A stretch of 64,000 nucleotides of DNA from Pochonia chlamydosporia 170 (Eukaryota > Ascomycota > Sordariomycetes > Hypocreales > Clavicipitaceae), in NCBI RefSeq assembly GCF_001653235.2, contig NW_019154060.1, positions 1 through 64,000 on the forward strand, read 5' to 3'. Under the pieces are notes generated by a model. That model was not told where the DNA came from. It was given only the letters and a program-made list of their open reading frames with translations, and did no database searches. The translations under genes were made by a program, and so were the position numbers. Shown piece after piece: positions 54,871-64,000 of the stretch. The stretch's first letter is position 1, and each line of letters begins with the position of its first letter.

Positions 54871-55461
54871 TTTGCGTACGCCAGAAGTAAAGATGTCTCT
54901 GATGTACAACATGCAGATGAATGGCTGGACGATTTAGTTCAGGCTGTCAGAAAGATAATGCCAAATTGGGGTTCAACCTTTCGGGATGACCATCGACACG
55001 AGCTAGATGAAAATGATCTGAGCTACCATGAGGTAGCGGCTTCACTGCGTGAAGAAGCTCGAGATCTACGAATTTTAAAGAAGACCACCGGTCGTGTATC
55101 CAAAGGAGCTTTTGGACCAACGTTTGGGACCGATCCGGATCAATGTTCAGATGAATCTGCCGACCAGGTAAATGGCCAGAAAGGCAAATCAAAGACAATA
55201 CACGAGAAGGAACAAAAAACGGACCGGCGCAAGCGAAGCAGAACCCTAGCTGACGATGCTACCTGCCAAGCCTGTGGGAGCAAGTTCCACAACCTTTCGA
55301 AGTGTTACTACATAAACCAGAGTATTGCACCACGAAGTTTTAAGGGAAATCCAACTATACGCTTAGGCATTGAAGCCCGACTGCTTAAAGATACAGCCTT
55401 TGCAGAGGAAGTCAGAAGGCACACCAAGCCTAAGGAAGAGGACAAAGAGAAACAACTTTGA
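54871..55461 (+). CDS. copia gag, 5' end missing
   Basis: The frame is open from the gap edge (FAYARSKDVSDVQHADEWLDD) to TGA at 55459-55461. A CCHC zinc knuckle, CQACGSKFHNLSKC (C-x2-C-x4-H-x4-C), lies near the end, as in copia nucleocapsids. The first half of gag and its ATG are lost in the gap. The same frame remains open after the stop and leads into pol. Confidence 0.8.
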   Translation, partial: FAYARSKDVSDVQHADEWLDDLVQAVRKIMPNWGSTFRDDHRHELDENDLSYHEVAASLREEARDLRILKKTTGRVSKGAFGPTFGTDPDQCSDESADQVNGQKGKSKTIHEKEQKTDRRKRSRTLADDATCQACGSKFHNLSKCYYINQSIAPRSFKGNPTIRLGIEARLLKDTAFAEEVRRHTKPKEEDKEKQL

Positions 55462-58400
55462 CTCGTACGGGGTGTTGGCAAATGTGCGGCCACATTCTTC
55501 ACTGGCCATGCCCCACATACAGTGTTCGCCATCACCCAATACCCACTAAAGAACTCGGCGATCCTGGACTCTGGATCGACAATTCATATATTCAACCAGA
55601 TAAGTCGTTTTAACAACTTCCGCATGGCACTACCAGGAGACTGTGTTACAGCCGGAAACCACGACGTACCAATTCAAGGATATGGTAACATAGATATAGA
55701 GGTTCAAGGCCCGACAGGGAAAACCTTGTTTAGATTGCGGGACGTAGCGTTTTGCGAACATTTCGCCGCAAACCTCGTCTCGTTGCGTCAGTTGCAAAGG
55801 TATGGCTACTGGTGGGACAACCGTCCTAACCAGAACTGCCTCCGCACTCACCACGGAAGAATTATATGCAAAATATTCGACCGCCATGATCAATATGTCC
55901 TAGAATATATTCCGGGAGACAAGTCAAAACAGTCGTTCCTTGTAAGACGGAACACATTCAATTCATGGACTGGACGGCGACCTGCCGGCGCAGATGCAAA
56001 GAAATGGCATCTTCGACTTGGTCACCCAGGTCCACAAGCCCTGGAGCACTTGGTCAATTGCTCAACGGGAGCAAGGATCAAAGGCATAACCACCACCGAA
56101 TGCGATGACTGTGCTGTATCTAAGGCTAAACGGCAAGTCAGCCGCAAGCCACGGAACACAGAAAATGCACCAGGAATACGACTTGCAGTAGACTTCCATG
56201 ATTTTCAGCACAACTCTCAAGGAAAACAGCATGTGATGTTGATCACTGATAGGTGGTCTGGATACATATGGGACTTCTACCTCGCTGATCGTGGAGCGGA
56301 AACCATGATTGAAGTATTCAATACTTTATTCGGCATTCTTGAAAGACGATTCCGAATTAAACCGAGTGTCATCGAGTGCGACAACGAAATATACAAAAGG
56401 AGGCTACAAGTGCGCCAGTTCTTGGAATCTCTCTTCATTGTGATCGAGCCCTCAGCCCCAGACACACAAGCTCAGAATGGCGGTGCTGAACGCTCGGGGG
56501 GCATAATCAAGAACAAGGCACGCGCAATGAGAAGCGGGGCCAGGCTACCGGTCTACTTATGGGTAGAGGTTTTCAAAGCTGCTGTATACCTATACAATCG
56601 AACACCAAAGTACATCTATAAATGGCAATCACCGTATGATCGCTTCTACACCTTCGTGGCTGAACGCGATGGTGTTGCAATTGATGGTAGAAAGCCAGAT
56701 CAGAGGCATCTCCGAGTTTACGGATGCAAGGCATTCGCTATGACAAGAGAAGCCTTACGAAAATCCAACCGCCTGGAAAGAATGAATCCAAGGGCATGGA
56801 TTGGTTACCTCGTCGGATACCAATCCACAAATATTTATCGGATTTGGAACCCAAAACTAGGTACCGTCATCTCCACAAGAGACGTGACATTCAATGAAGA
56901 CGAATGTTTCAACGGAGACCTTAATCAAATGAGGGACGACCTCCGTCATATGAGTCGAGAAGAATTGGTTGCCATTCTTCGAGACATTGAGGAGCCGTCG
57001 AACCAGGATGATATGCAAGAGGACGTTGAAGGTGAGGATGATATTGTGTATGGTGCGGGAAATGGATGGAACATTGGTGCAATCCAGCGAGTGGATGAGC
57101 GGAGCGGGGATGAACGAACTGAGGTGCCAAGTGCACGATCAGTGGTTGACGGTTCTGGAAGAAGTGCCCAAACTGCAGCCGTGAGTCTCCCTGAAGTGTC
57201 AGAAGCACTTCCCGCGTTTGATGACTGTCCCAGTGAAGGTATCCGAACACGGACCGGCATGCCACTGGCAGAGTCAGGATCACAGGAACCTTCCAGGAAA
57301 CAGGGGCAGGGTCACATCTTACCCAATTCTGGGGCTCAACAACGGCAGGATGCCGACTGTAGGGAGACGTCCCGCAGTCCGCTACCTGATGCATTTGCGA
57401 GGGAACCCCCCGAGTCGGCCAAAGAAGCCGACACGCAAGTCCAACATTATCCAACACCAGCACGGTCAGAATCTTTTCCTGCGGCCCTCATGGCATATTG
57501 CTTTGGGGATGCAAATGAAGTTCTTCAAGCTGAAGATGAAACAATCCAGCGCTCCGACATTGATGTCTGGAAGGCAGCATTCGCTGCTGGGCGACATGCA
57601 ATGCCAATTGGAGTAATTGACAATAAGCAAATAGATAAAGCCAAATTTCTTCGGTCCCTCAAAAGACCGGAAAGGCGATCAGGACCAAGCGGCACACTTA
57701 ATGGCCAGCCAGTTGACAAGGACAAGTTCCGGAAGCTACTGGCTAAAGCCGTGTCGCCCCACAGACGGCAAATGCCAGCTCTTCCAAGGTCGCACCATGA
57801 AGTGCTGATGCATCCAATGGAGTCAGAGTTTCTCCAAGCAGAAGCTATTCACCTTCAAAGTCATGTTGACATGAAGACGTACAAAGAAATACCCAAAGAC
57901 GACCCGTCAGCAAGAGGCGAGCAAGTCTTGGACTGCATGTGGGTCTACACATACAAGTTTGACAAGCATGGTTATTTCCAGAAGTGCAAAGCACGGTTAG
58001 TTGTACGAGGAGATCAGCAAGCGAAATCCATACACGAGGATACATACGCCTCTACACTAGCTGGACGCTCATTCAGAATCCTCATGGCTATTGCTGCAAG
58101 GTTCGATCTCGAATCAGTGCAATATGATGCTGTCAATGCTTTTGTCAATGCCAAAATAAACAGAGACATATTTATGAGAATGCCTCCAGGGTACCGTAAG
58201 CCTGGAAGGATATTGAAGCTCCAAAGAGCACTATACGGATTAAGATGTTCGCCCCTGCTTTGGCAGAAAGAGCTGACAAACACCCTTGAAGAGCTTGGGT
58301 TTGAGAAGGTCCCACATGAACCTTGCTGTATGATGAAGAATGGCATCATAATATTCTTTTATGTGGACGACATCGTCCTAGCATATAAAAAGGGCAAAGA

Positions 58401-59394
58401 AACTGAAGCCCAAAATCTGGCTGACCGTCTGAAACAGAAATACAAACTGACCGGCGGAAACCAACTACAATGGTTCCTGGGAATAGAAATTACCCGAGAC
58501 CGAGATCAGAAACTTATTTGGTTATCCCAATCTGCTTATATTGATAAGATCGCTAACTTAGCAGGGAGCGTAGATCGAAGACTGAATGTGCCCATGTCGG
58601 GACCAGAGCTCTTACCATACGAAGGAAGAGCGTCCGCCGCCTCAATACGGAAATATCAGAGGAAGATCGGATCACTGCTTTACGCAGCAGTAATAACCCG
58701 ACCAGATATTGCGTTCGCAGTGTCAAGACTGGCTCGATTCAACATGAACCCTTCAAATGAACACCACGACGCAGCAGATAAGGTTCTTCAGTACTTAACA
58801 CAGACGCGAACACTTGCGTTGCAACTCGGCGGAGGTGACGAGTTCCTTGTGGCAAGCGACGCATCATTCGCAGATAACTCAATTGACCGAAAGAGCTCCC
58901 AAGCGTATGTAATGAAACTCTTTGGAGGAACAATAGCCTGGAGAGCCAACAAACAGGACACCGTAACTACCTCAACGACAGAGGCAGAGCTTCTTGCAGT
59001 GTCCCAAGCGGCAAAGGAATCAATGTTTGTCAGTCGTCTGCTCAAGGAATTGAGTATTCGCCTTGACGACCAGACAATACATATTCAATGCGACAACCAG
59101 CAGACAATCAAAGTGGTCAACAAAGAGATTGGTTTACTCCAAACTAAACTTCGACACGTTGATGTCCACAACCATTGGCTCCGGCAAGAGGTGCAGAACA
59201 AGACCATTTCAGTCGAGTATATGCCAAGTAGCGAGATGATGGCAGATGGCTTAACCAAAGCTCTCACCACTCAACGCTTCAGAGAGTCTGTGGCGAGACT
59301 GGGACTAGTGGACATTGCGACGCGACTGCAGCAACGACAGCTGAATGAGATGGACGAGACTTTGCAACAGAAGCTTAACCCGCTAGAGATGTGA
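55462..59394 (+). CDS. copia pol: protease, integrase, RT, RNase H
   Basis: The frame is in phase with gag and open for about 1310 codons, with no internal stop. Counting from 55522, the order is protease (AILDSGSTIHIF, residue about 16), GAG-pre-integrase (WHLRLGHPG, about 160; then a Cys pair ECDDC), integrase with VDFHDF (about 222), IECDNE (about 284) and NGGAERS (about 320), reverse transcriptase (WVYTYKFDKHG, QYDAVNAFVNA, FFYVDDIVLAY near 947) and RNase H (VASDASFADNS near 1110; TTSTTEAELLA). Integrase before RT defines Ty1/copia order. There is no ATG at the head of pol, so it must be made as a gag-pol fusion. The catalytic residues look intact, so this is the best-preserved autonomous-type element here. 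Confidence 0.92.
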   Translation, partial: LVRGVGKCAATFFTGHAPHTVFAITQYPLKNSAILDSGSTIHIFNQISRFNNFRMALPGDCVTAGNHDVPIQGYGNIDIEVQGPTGKTLFRLRDVAFCEHFAANLVSLRQLQRYGYWWDNRPNQNCLRTHHGRIICKIFDRHDQYVLEYIPGDKSKQSFLVRRNTFNSWTGRRPAGADAKKWHLRLGHPGPQALEHLVNCSTGARIKGITTTECDDCAVSKAKRQVSRKPRNTENAPGIRLAVDFHDFQHNSQGKQHVMLITDRWSGYIWDFYLADRGAETMIEVFNTLFGILERRFRIKPSVIECDNEIYKRRLQVRQFLESLFIVIEPSAPDTQAQNGGAERSGGIIKNKARAMRSGARLPVYLWVEVFKAAVYLYNRTPKYIYKWQSPYDRFYTFVAERDGVAIDGRKPDQRHLRVYGCKAFAMTREALRKSNRLERMNPRAWIGYLVGYQSTNIYRIWNPKLGTVISTRDVTFNEDECFNGDLNQMRDDLRHMSREELVAILRDIEEPSNQDDMQEDVEGEDDIVYGAGNGWNIGAIQRVDERSGDERTEVPSARSVVDGSGRSAQTAAVSLPEVSEALPAFDDCPSEGIRTRTGMPLAESGSQEPSRKQGQGHILPNSGAQQRQDADCRETSRSPLPDAFAREPPESAKEADTQVQHYPTPARSESFPAALMAYCFGDANEVLQAEDETIQRSDIDVWKAAFAAGRHAMPIGVIDNKQIDKAKFLRSLKRPERRSGPSGTLNGQPVDKDKFRKLLAKAVSPHRRQMPALPRSHHEVLMHPMESEFLQAEAIHLQSHVDMKTYKEIPKDDPSARGEQVLDCMWVYTYKFDKHGYFQKCKARLVVRGDQQAKSIHEDTYASTLAGRSFRILMAIAARFDLESVQYDAVNAFVNAKINRDIFMRMPPGYRKPGRILKLQRALYGLRCSPLLWQKELTNTLEELGFEKVPHEPCCMMKNGIIIFFYVDDIVLAYKKGKETEAQNLADRLKQKYKLTGGNQLQWFLGIEITRDRDQKLIWLSQSAYIDKIANLAGSVDRRLNVPMSGPELLPYEGRASAASIRKYQRKIGSLLYAAVITRPDIAFAVSRLARFNMNPSNEHHDAADKVLQYLTQTRTLALQLGGGDEFLVASDASFADNSIDRKSSQAYVMKLFGGTIAWRANKQDTVTTSTTEAELLAVSQAAKESMFVSRLLKELSIRLDDQTIHIQCDNQQTIKVVNKEIGLLQTKLRHVDVHNHWLRQEVQNKTISVEYMPSSEMMADGLTKALTTQRFRESVARLGLVDIATRLQQRQLNEMDETLQQKLNPLEM

Positions 59395-59432
59395 GAATTT
59401 TGGCGCTCAGCTTCGACCTGTCGGTCAAAGCT

Positions 59433-59441
59433 GGGGGGGAG
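59433..59441 (+). other. copia polypurine tract
   Basis: GGGGGGGAG directly precedes the presumed 3' LTR. Confidence 0.7.
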
Positions 59442-59600
59442 TGTTGCACTAAAGTCGTGCATAATCCTGCTCCATACCGGTTAAGTGCATAATGGGGGTG
59501 TGTCGCTTGCAACACGCTTACGCGCATAAAAAGGAGAATGGAAGATCAAGCAGAATGGAACAGACAGACAACAATGAACATACTGGGCGAATGCCTACAC
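59442..59600 (+). repeat. copia 3' LTR (end not defined)
   Basis: Begins TGTTGCACTAAAGTCGTGCA right after the polypurine tract. A CATAAAAAGG TATA-like box lies about 85 bp inside (from about 59525). The 5' LTR is in the gap, so the right boundary cannot be fixed; it may end near GAACA at about 59580. Confidence 0.5.
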
Positions 59601-60000
59601 ACCCATTTAACTTTACAGTGACGCCTTTGTGAAAGTATCCACACCGTGATTCTGACAGATCTGCTGACGATGCTCGGCGACAAGGGATGGTTTTAGGTTG
59701 TTGACATGGTGAATGAAAGGTTTCGGTTACGTGTGTCTCTTTCTTGATGATCTTGGGGGCGTGAGCATCGCTGCTCATCGACTTGCAGCTTGGATCCTAG
59801 TTCAGTGCTACCTTGGCTTCTTCTGGTGATAGAGGAGGGAAACAGAACGGAAACTGCCCTTATAGCTTTTGAAACGGGCGTGAGAGAAAAGACTAGTTCA
59901 GCCGAAGGCTGTGCCTTGAGGAACGAAAGGCTCTTCTGGACGCGCAAAAAATTCTCACCACAAATTCCTCGCCTCCCATTCGTTAGAGTTTCTCGCCCTC
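59601..60000. other. Between copia and Helitron
   Basis: No supported gene. The Helitron 3' terminus (hairpin plus CTRR end, minus strand) should lie here or left of here, but I could not identify it. Confidence 0.35.
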
Positions 60001-60424
60001 TCATTGGCCCCTCCGCCTGCCTTGCTGTATCCCACCAAGTCCAGTCAGCCAGCCAGCCCCTTGCCCCTCCAATGCCTCTGCAACAGTCTTCTCGCTCAGC
60101 GTCCATAGCCTCGCCTGTGCAGCAGTCATCTCTTCAGGCATTATGTTGCCTACCAAGTCTCTCTCCCGCACTTTGCACAATAGCATGATGCCATCCAAGG
60201 TCCGACACCGCGACAACTGCACGTACAGGCTGTACGGGTCGCAATGCGAGGACACCACATGCCCATCAACCTTCGACGTCCGTGTCCCCCGCAGCTCCAG
60301 GGCCACCCTCTCTAGCGTCCTGCCCTGCACTTTGTAGTCTGTACATGCAAAACCCGCTGCGCATGGCAGCCCTTTCCGGCTCACGTCATTCTGTTGCCAC
60401 GGCCGCTTAGCTGACACTGTATCT
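60001..60424 (-). pseudogene. Helitron helicase C-terminal end
   Basis: In the next frame: SAKRPWQQNDVSRKGLPCAAGF, ACTDYKVQGRTLERVALELRG and YSLYVQLSRCRTLDGIMLL, which includes helicase motif V/VI text with its Arg (QLSRCRTL). It ends with a Gly/Gln-rich tail. Confidence 0.82.
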
Positions 60425-62429
60425 TGACGCTCATCGGTGTCAAGAGGATCGTGCCTGGCGGCATCCCGATGAAGTGGAACTCTTTTGTCGTCTCTGACTC
60501 CAGCAAGATCCCCGCTGGCGGCCCGAAGTGGATCGTCAAGCCGGCCGAGATCCGGTGTCCTGGATACGACTTGTCCAGGATCACCTCCACCGCCGTGTAA
60601 CTGGCCCCATTCACCAGCTTTAGTCCCTGGAGTGTATTGCAATTCACAACCACTGGCATCTCTGGCACGAACATGAAGACGGCTGGTACCGGTATCGCAC
60701 TGTCATCACCCTGGTTCAGCATCATGATGGCTTCTTCCTCCGTCGGCGGTCCGCCTCTCCACTTGTGCTCGGATATGAAGATGCGCATCATCGACCGCTG
60801 CTGGGTCCGGAACGCCAAACTCGCCTCCATGTTGAGGTTCCAACGGTTTCTGTTGAGCGGCGTTACCACGGTAATGCCCGTCTCCCACGGGATCCGCCTC
60901 CCCTCCTGGTAGCACCTTGAGTTAAGAAGGTCCAAGTCCGTGTGATCCTGCACACCGAGTCGGATCCTCTTTAGCAACCGCTGCAATTCCGGGTCTCCCG
61001 CGGCGCGCACTTGCTCGTCTAGCATGATAACCGTCGTGAATTTCTTCCACAGCGCGTGCGCCTTGTCATGTTGGTGCCGTTGCTCGGCCTTGAACGAGTT
61101 GTCTACGTCCCACGAGACGGCCGTGCTTGGGAGGAGGATGGACCGCTCCTGGACCGGCCGGAATTGGTGAAAATCTCCGCAGAAGAGCACGATGGGGATC
61201 CCTCCGAAATCCTGCTGCGACCCGCGCAGTCTGCAGAGCTGCTCGTTCACCGCGTGCAGCGTCCGCGCCCCGAGCATACTCACCTCATCGATGACTAGTA
61301 CGTCCTTGTCTTGCCAGTCCATCCGAGACTGGCCGTCGACGAATCGCTCCGCCTGTTTGGGCAATCGTACGCCGTCGACATTCTTGGCCGTGTGGGCAGC
61401 TGCCGCGACGTCTTTTGAGAACCCGCAGGCGGAGTGGATTGTGATGCCGTTGATCCGCGCCGCTGCAGTCCCAGATGTCGCCGTGATCAGTAGACGGTTT
61501 GGTTGCTCCTTTGACTTGAACAACTCGACGAGCGCCTCGATAACTCGCGACTTGCCGGTCCCGCCCTCCCCGCCGATGAACTGGCACAGCTGACCTGTCT
61601 TATTCTTCTCGCTGCACCTTATTATATCCAGCTGGCGGCATATGATGAGAAAAGCGATCGCCTGCCTCTTGTTCAGCGTGAGCCGCGCGACCAAGCTCTT
61701 ACCCGCCTCAAGGAAGGAGGTTGAGGCGCCAAATCGGATCTGCATTCCCACACTCGCCTCCGCTGCTGTTTGCTCAAAGCCCATTCCCGTCACTTGGATA
61801 TCCTCTTTCCCGGCTCCCATGAGCTCACCCCGCACCGCCGCGCTTTGTATACCCTGTATCATCTTCTCCTTTTCCCTAGACGCACAGATTTGCTGCGACT
61901 TTATGGCCCGAACCTGACTCTGCAGTGGTATGGCGGTCCCGAAGAATGCCCGCCCCGATATATTTATTCGTCTTGGCCCTGGCTCGGGTATTATCGCGGA
62001 CTGGAGTCCACAAGACGATGACAGCGGCGACTGCTGAAAGCGGCTGAGCTCCTGCATCATTGCTGCGATCTCTGGGAAGCCAGCCGTGACTTGGTTCACC
62101 CCGATCGTACTTCTGACGACGTCGATTAGACGCATTGTACTTTCGGTTCTGCCCGCTCGGTATACCGATCCATGGTCTTCGCCAGCCTGCCCGGCGCCAT
62201 CCTCGTCGGGATGTACTGCGGTGAAGTCACCGTCACTGGATGAGGCTGCCCACTGCTTGGCATCCCGCTTTGCATCCTCAGCGGATCGTCGCAATAGTTG
62301 CACGTTATCGACGAAACATGATATTCTCGGGGCCAGGGCCGCTCGTGCCCGAGCCCATATGCAGTTGATATCACCACTTTGCTCGCCTACGAAAGACTGC
62401 CATGGCACGAACAACGCAAGATGCTGCAC
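60381..62429 (-). pseudogene. Helitron Pif1-type helicase, main part
   Basis: The 682-codon frame contains Walker A (FIGGEGGTGKSRVIEAL), LLITATSGTAAARI, Walker B (VLVIDEVSMLGARTLHAV), FCGDFHQFRPV, LDEQVRAAGDPELQRLL and TVVTPLNRNRWNLN. These are the SF1 helicase motifs of the Pif1/RecD family used by Helitrons to unwind DNA during rolling-circle transposition. It ends by frameshift near 60425 inside the motif leading to GLPC. Confidence 0.87.
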
Positions 62430-63509
62430 AGCCGCCCTTCAGCTTGGGAATTAGCCTTTTCAACACAAGTCTCTTGCTCTGTCGGCGGCAAACGCACCTT
62501 CGATAGCAAGAATCTTCGTCGTCGTCGTCAAAATCCTTGCTCAAATACCCATCGAGGCAGACAATGGCCTGCTTGCCCGGTCGTCTAAGCACCTGCACCC
62601 AACCTCTTCCAGGAGCCCACCCGCTCTGGAACGGTACTTCACCCCAGGTGGCCTGCCTCTCATCCCTGTCGATGCGTTTCAGCCTGACCAGCGAAACGTA
62701 GTCGTAGAGGCACAACCCTCCGAGGACATCTCCTCGGTGACAATATGCTTCGATGCGGCAGATTCTCTGGCCTGCTTCTTGGACAAGTATGGACTCGTCC
62801 ACGGAACCGTCTGCTGTGGCTGCACCGCTTACTTCCCGAAGGTGCGGCCATTGTCTAAAGACTTGCCAGTAAAGCACCGATACGTTCAGAAACGCCCAAG
62901 CACTGGTGTTCGTCAGCTCAGTTGGGTATCCCAGGAGGTCCGCGACAACCTCGACCTGCGATAACGCCTCTCGGTAAACACGCGGTTCGCCACCTTCATC
63001 AAGAAATGTCGCGTCTTATTCTGCCGGCCGTCGTCGCCAGCAATATCGTCTTCATGAGCCTCTACGCCGTCGGCCATTCCATCGCCTGCTCGCGGGGGCA
63101 AGAGATCAGCCGCCGCAGCGACACGCTTCCATACAGGGTCCTCTATCTTGGTAGCATAATTGGTGACATAAAAGACGAGGGCCATGGTCTTACGCTGTGT
63201 GGCAATAAAGGATATGTCATGGTTGTGACGAAGCCCCACGGCAATGGCTTTATTCCACCGATTCACCATAGTGTGTGATCTTCGAATCCTCAGCACGCCG
63301 TCTCCCGTGAATGCCGTTTTGTCGACCAGCCCCCACGGCGCCTTGAAACGACAAAGATTGCCGTTCTGCCTTATTTTGCCCAGCGAGTACTTGACGCAGG
63401 TGGGGCTATGGGTATGAATCTGCGTCGCCCCAGCGCAGAAATTTGCTTCCTCGTCAAACGAGGCTGAAAATCGCTGGCCATCTCGCAGCAATTGCGATAT
63501 GTCTGACAT
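62371..63509 (-). pseudogene. Helitron Rep-helicase linker, two frames
   Basis: The first frame (63509-62913) has FDEEANFCAGATQIHTHSPTCVKYSL, NRWNKAIAVGLRHNHDISFI and FYVTNYATKIEDP, standard Helitron linker text. It then shifts to a second frame: EVVADLLGYPTELTNTSAWAFLN, LYWQVFRQWPHLRE and VCLDGYLSKDF (to 62371). A Cys/His-rich QIHTHSPTC motif is conserved. The shift is a small indel near 62970. Confidence 0.78.
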
Positions 63510-63603
63510 TAATGATCGCTCTGCTTGAATTGAACAGAATCCTTCTTGGTCCAGATCCTGCCTTGCTAGTCAGTTCTCAGGCCTGACGGGCCAGGGATAT
63601 AGG

Positions 63604-64000
63604 TCAAACCCCCACCCCCTTCATGGCGCATACCTCGGAAAAGACACTGTCAACGTATTTGACGATGCGTTCTCGGTATGCCACTTGATCCTCACCTTGA
63701 ATATCAGCAAGCATCGAGCTCAGATGGGCATTTCCATGCAGCCAGAGCAGCCCATGAACATGGAGCGCTCCTCGCTCGTTAGTCTCCACAGCACCATAAT
63801 ACTGGCTGATACGCCCAAAGACTGATTCCTCTCCCACTTTCACGTAATGTTCGAAGAATAACGTCATTTCTCGGTGGAAGAATTCAGCTGAGCTTAGGGG
63901 GTCCGAGATGGCCAGCCGCGTACGCTTAAACGCGGCGTCAAGACTCCTCAAAAAAGCCTCGGCCGCTTTAGGATCACGGGTACGGTATGCCGCCAGTCTT
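63604..64000 (-). pseudogene. Helitron Rep (HUH) domain, partial
   Basis: Open from the window edge: AAYRTRDPKAAEAFLRSLDAAF, then FFEHYVKVGEESVFGRISQYYGAVE and RGALHVHGLLWLHGN, the HxH metal-binding motif of rolling-circle Rep proteins. It ends with RERIVKYVDSVFSE and a stop at 63604. The conserved text would normally continue, so the stop reflects decay or an intron. Confidence 0.82.

Larger units (their letters stand above)
60001..64000 (-). mobile_element. Large Helitron, running off the window
   Basis: A minus-strand series of frames covers, in order, the Rep (HUH) domain, the linker and a Pif1-type helicase. The reading frame changes at least three times: near 62970 (KVANRV followed by YREALSQVEVVADLLGYP), near 62450 and near 60425. 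The protein begins beyond the right edge. Coding parts are listed separately. Confidence 0.85.

Overview
The window is nuclear DNA of a filamentous ascomycete (Pezizomycotina). The evidence is 50-110 bp introns with GTAAGT/GTGAGT-type donors and CTAAC-like branch sites, a NUC-1/Pho4-like bHLH factor, a CFEM + seven-helix membrane protein, GPI-anchored wall proteins, and the fungal set of hAT, pogo/Fot1, Tad-like LINE, Ty1/copia and Helitron elements. I cannot name the species; the CFEM-receptor and wall-protein types would fit Sordariomycetes. Two runs of exactly 100 N (16135-16234 and 54771-54870) are scaffold gaps, both inside transposon nests.

Only five apparently intact host genes stand out: the bHLH factor (3364-5527, one intron), the CFEM/rhodopsin-like membrane protein (30276-31838, three introns), two small GPI-anchor-type secreted proteins (34391-34897 and 39112-39445, one intron each), and a short F-box/ankyrin protein cut off by a MITE (52151-52654). 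Everything else recognisable is transposon sequence or decayed gene copies.

Region by region. 1-6 kb: a minisatellite, then the bHLH gene. 6-12 kb: a structurally complete 3.2-kb hAT element (hAT-1) with perfect terminal inverted repeats (TIRs) and an 8-bp target duplication, sitting in a hairpin-rich repeat whose empty counterpart lies at 11.3 kb. 13-16.4 kb: nested hAT fragments, small palindromic MITEs and a gap. 18.2-22.5 kb: a second near-complete hAT (hAT-5) whose two flanks come from different repeats, then a truncated Zn2Cys6-factor gene copy. 23-30 kb: dispersed repeats and gene-poor DNA. 30-40 kb: the quiet part, with the membrane protein and wall-protein genes. 39.7-41.1 kb: a pogo element with five in-frame stops. 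43-46.5 kb: pseudogenes of a C2H2 and a Zn2Cys6 regulator, the latter holding a solo LTR. 47-49.2 kb: a 5'-truncated Tad-like LINE with a MITE in its RNase H domain. 50.4-51.6 kb: a Helitron helicase fragment split by a 501-bp hAT-type MITE. 53.3-54.8 kb: another hAT, running into the gap. 54.9-59.5 kb: a copia element with intact pol, separated from gag only by one in-frame UGA. 60-64 kb: a large frameshifted Helitron running off the window.

The elements are nested and can be ordered in time: LINE before MITE, Helitron fragment before hAT-MITE, Zn2Cys6 duplication before solo LTR, hairpin repeat before hAT-1. No new multi-gene system is evident. The most unusual items are the hairpin-rich repeat family, the UGA-separated gag-pol, the flank mismatch of hAT-5, and several precisely delimited insertions. 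All assignments rest on reading the sequence; no database search was run.
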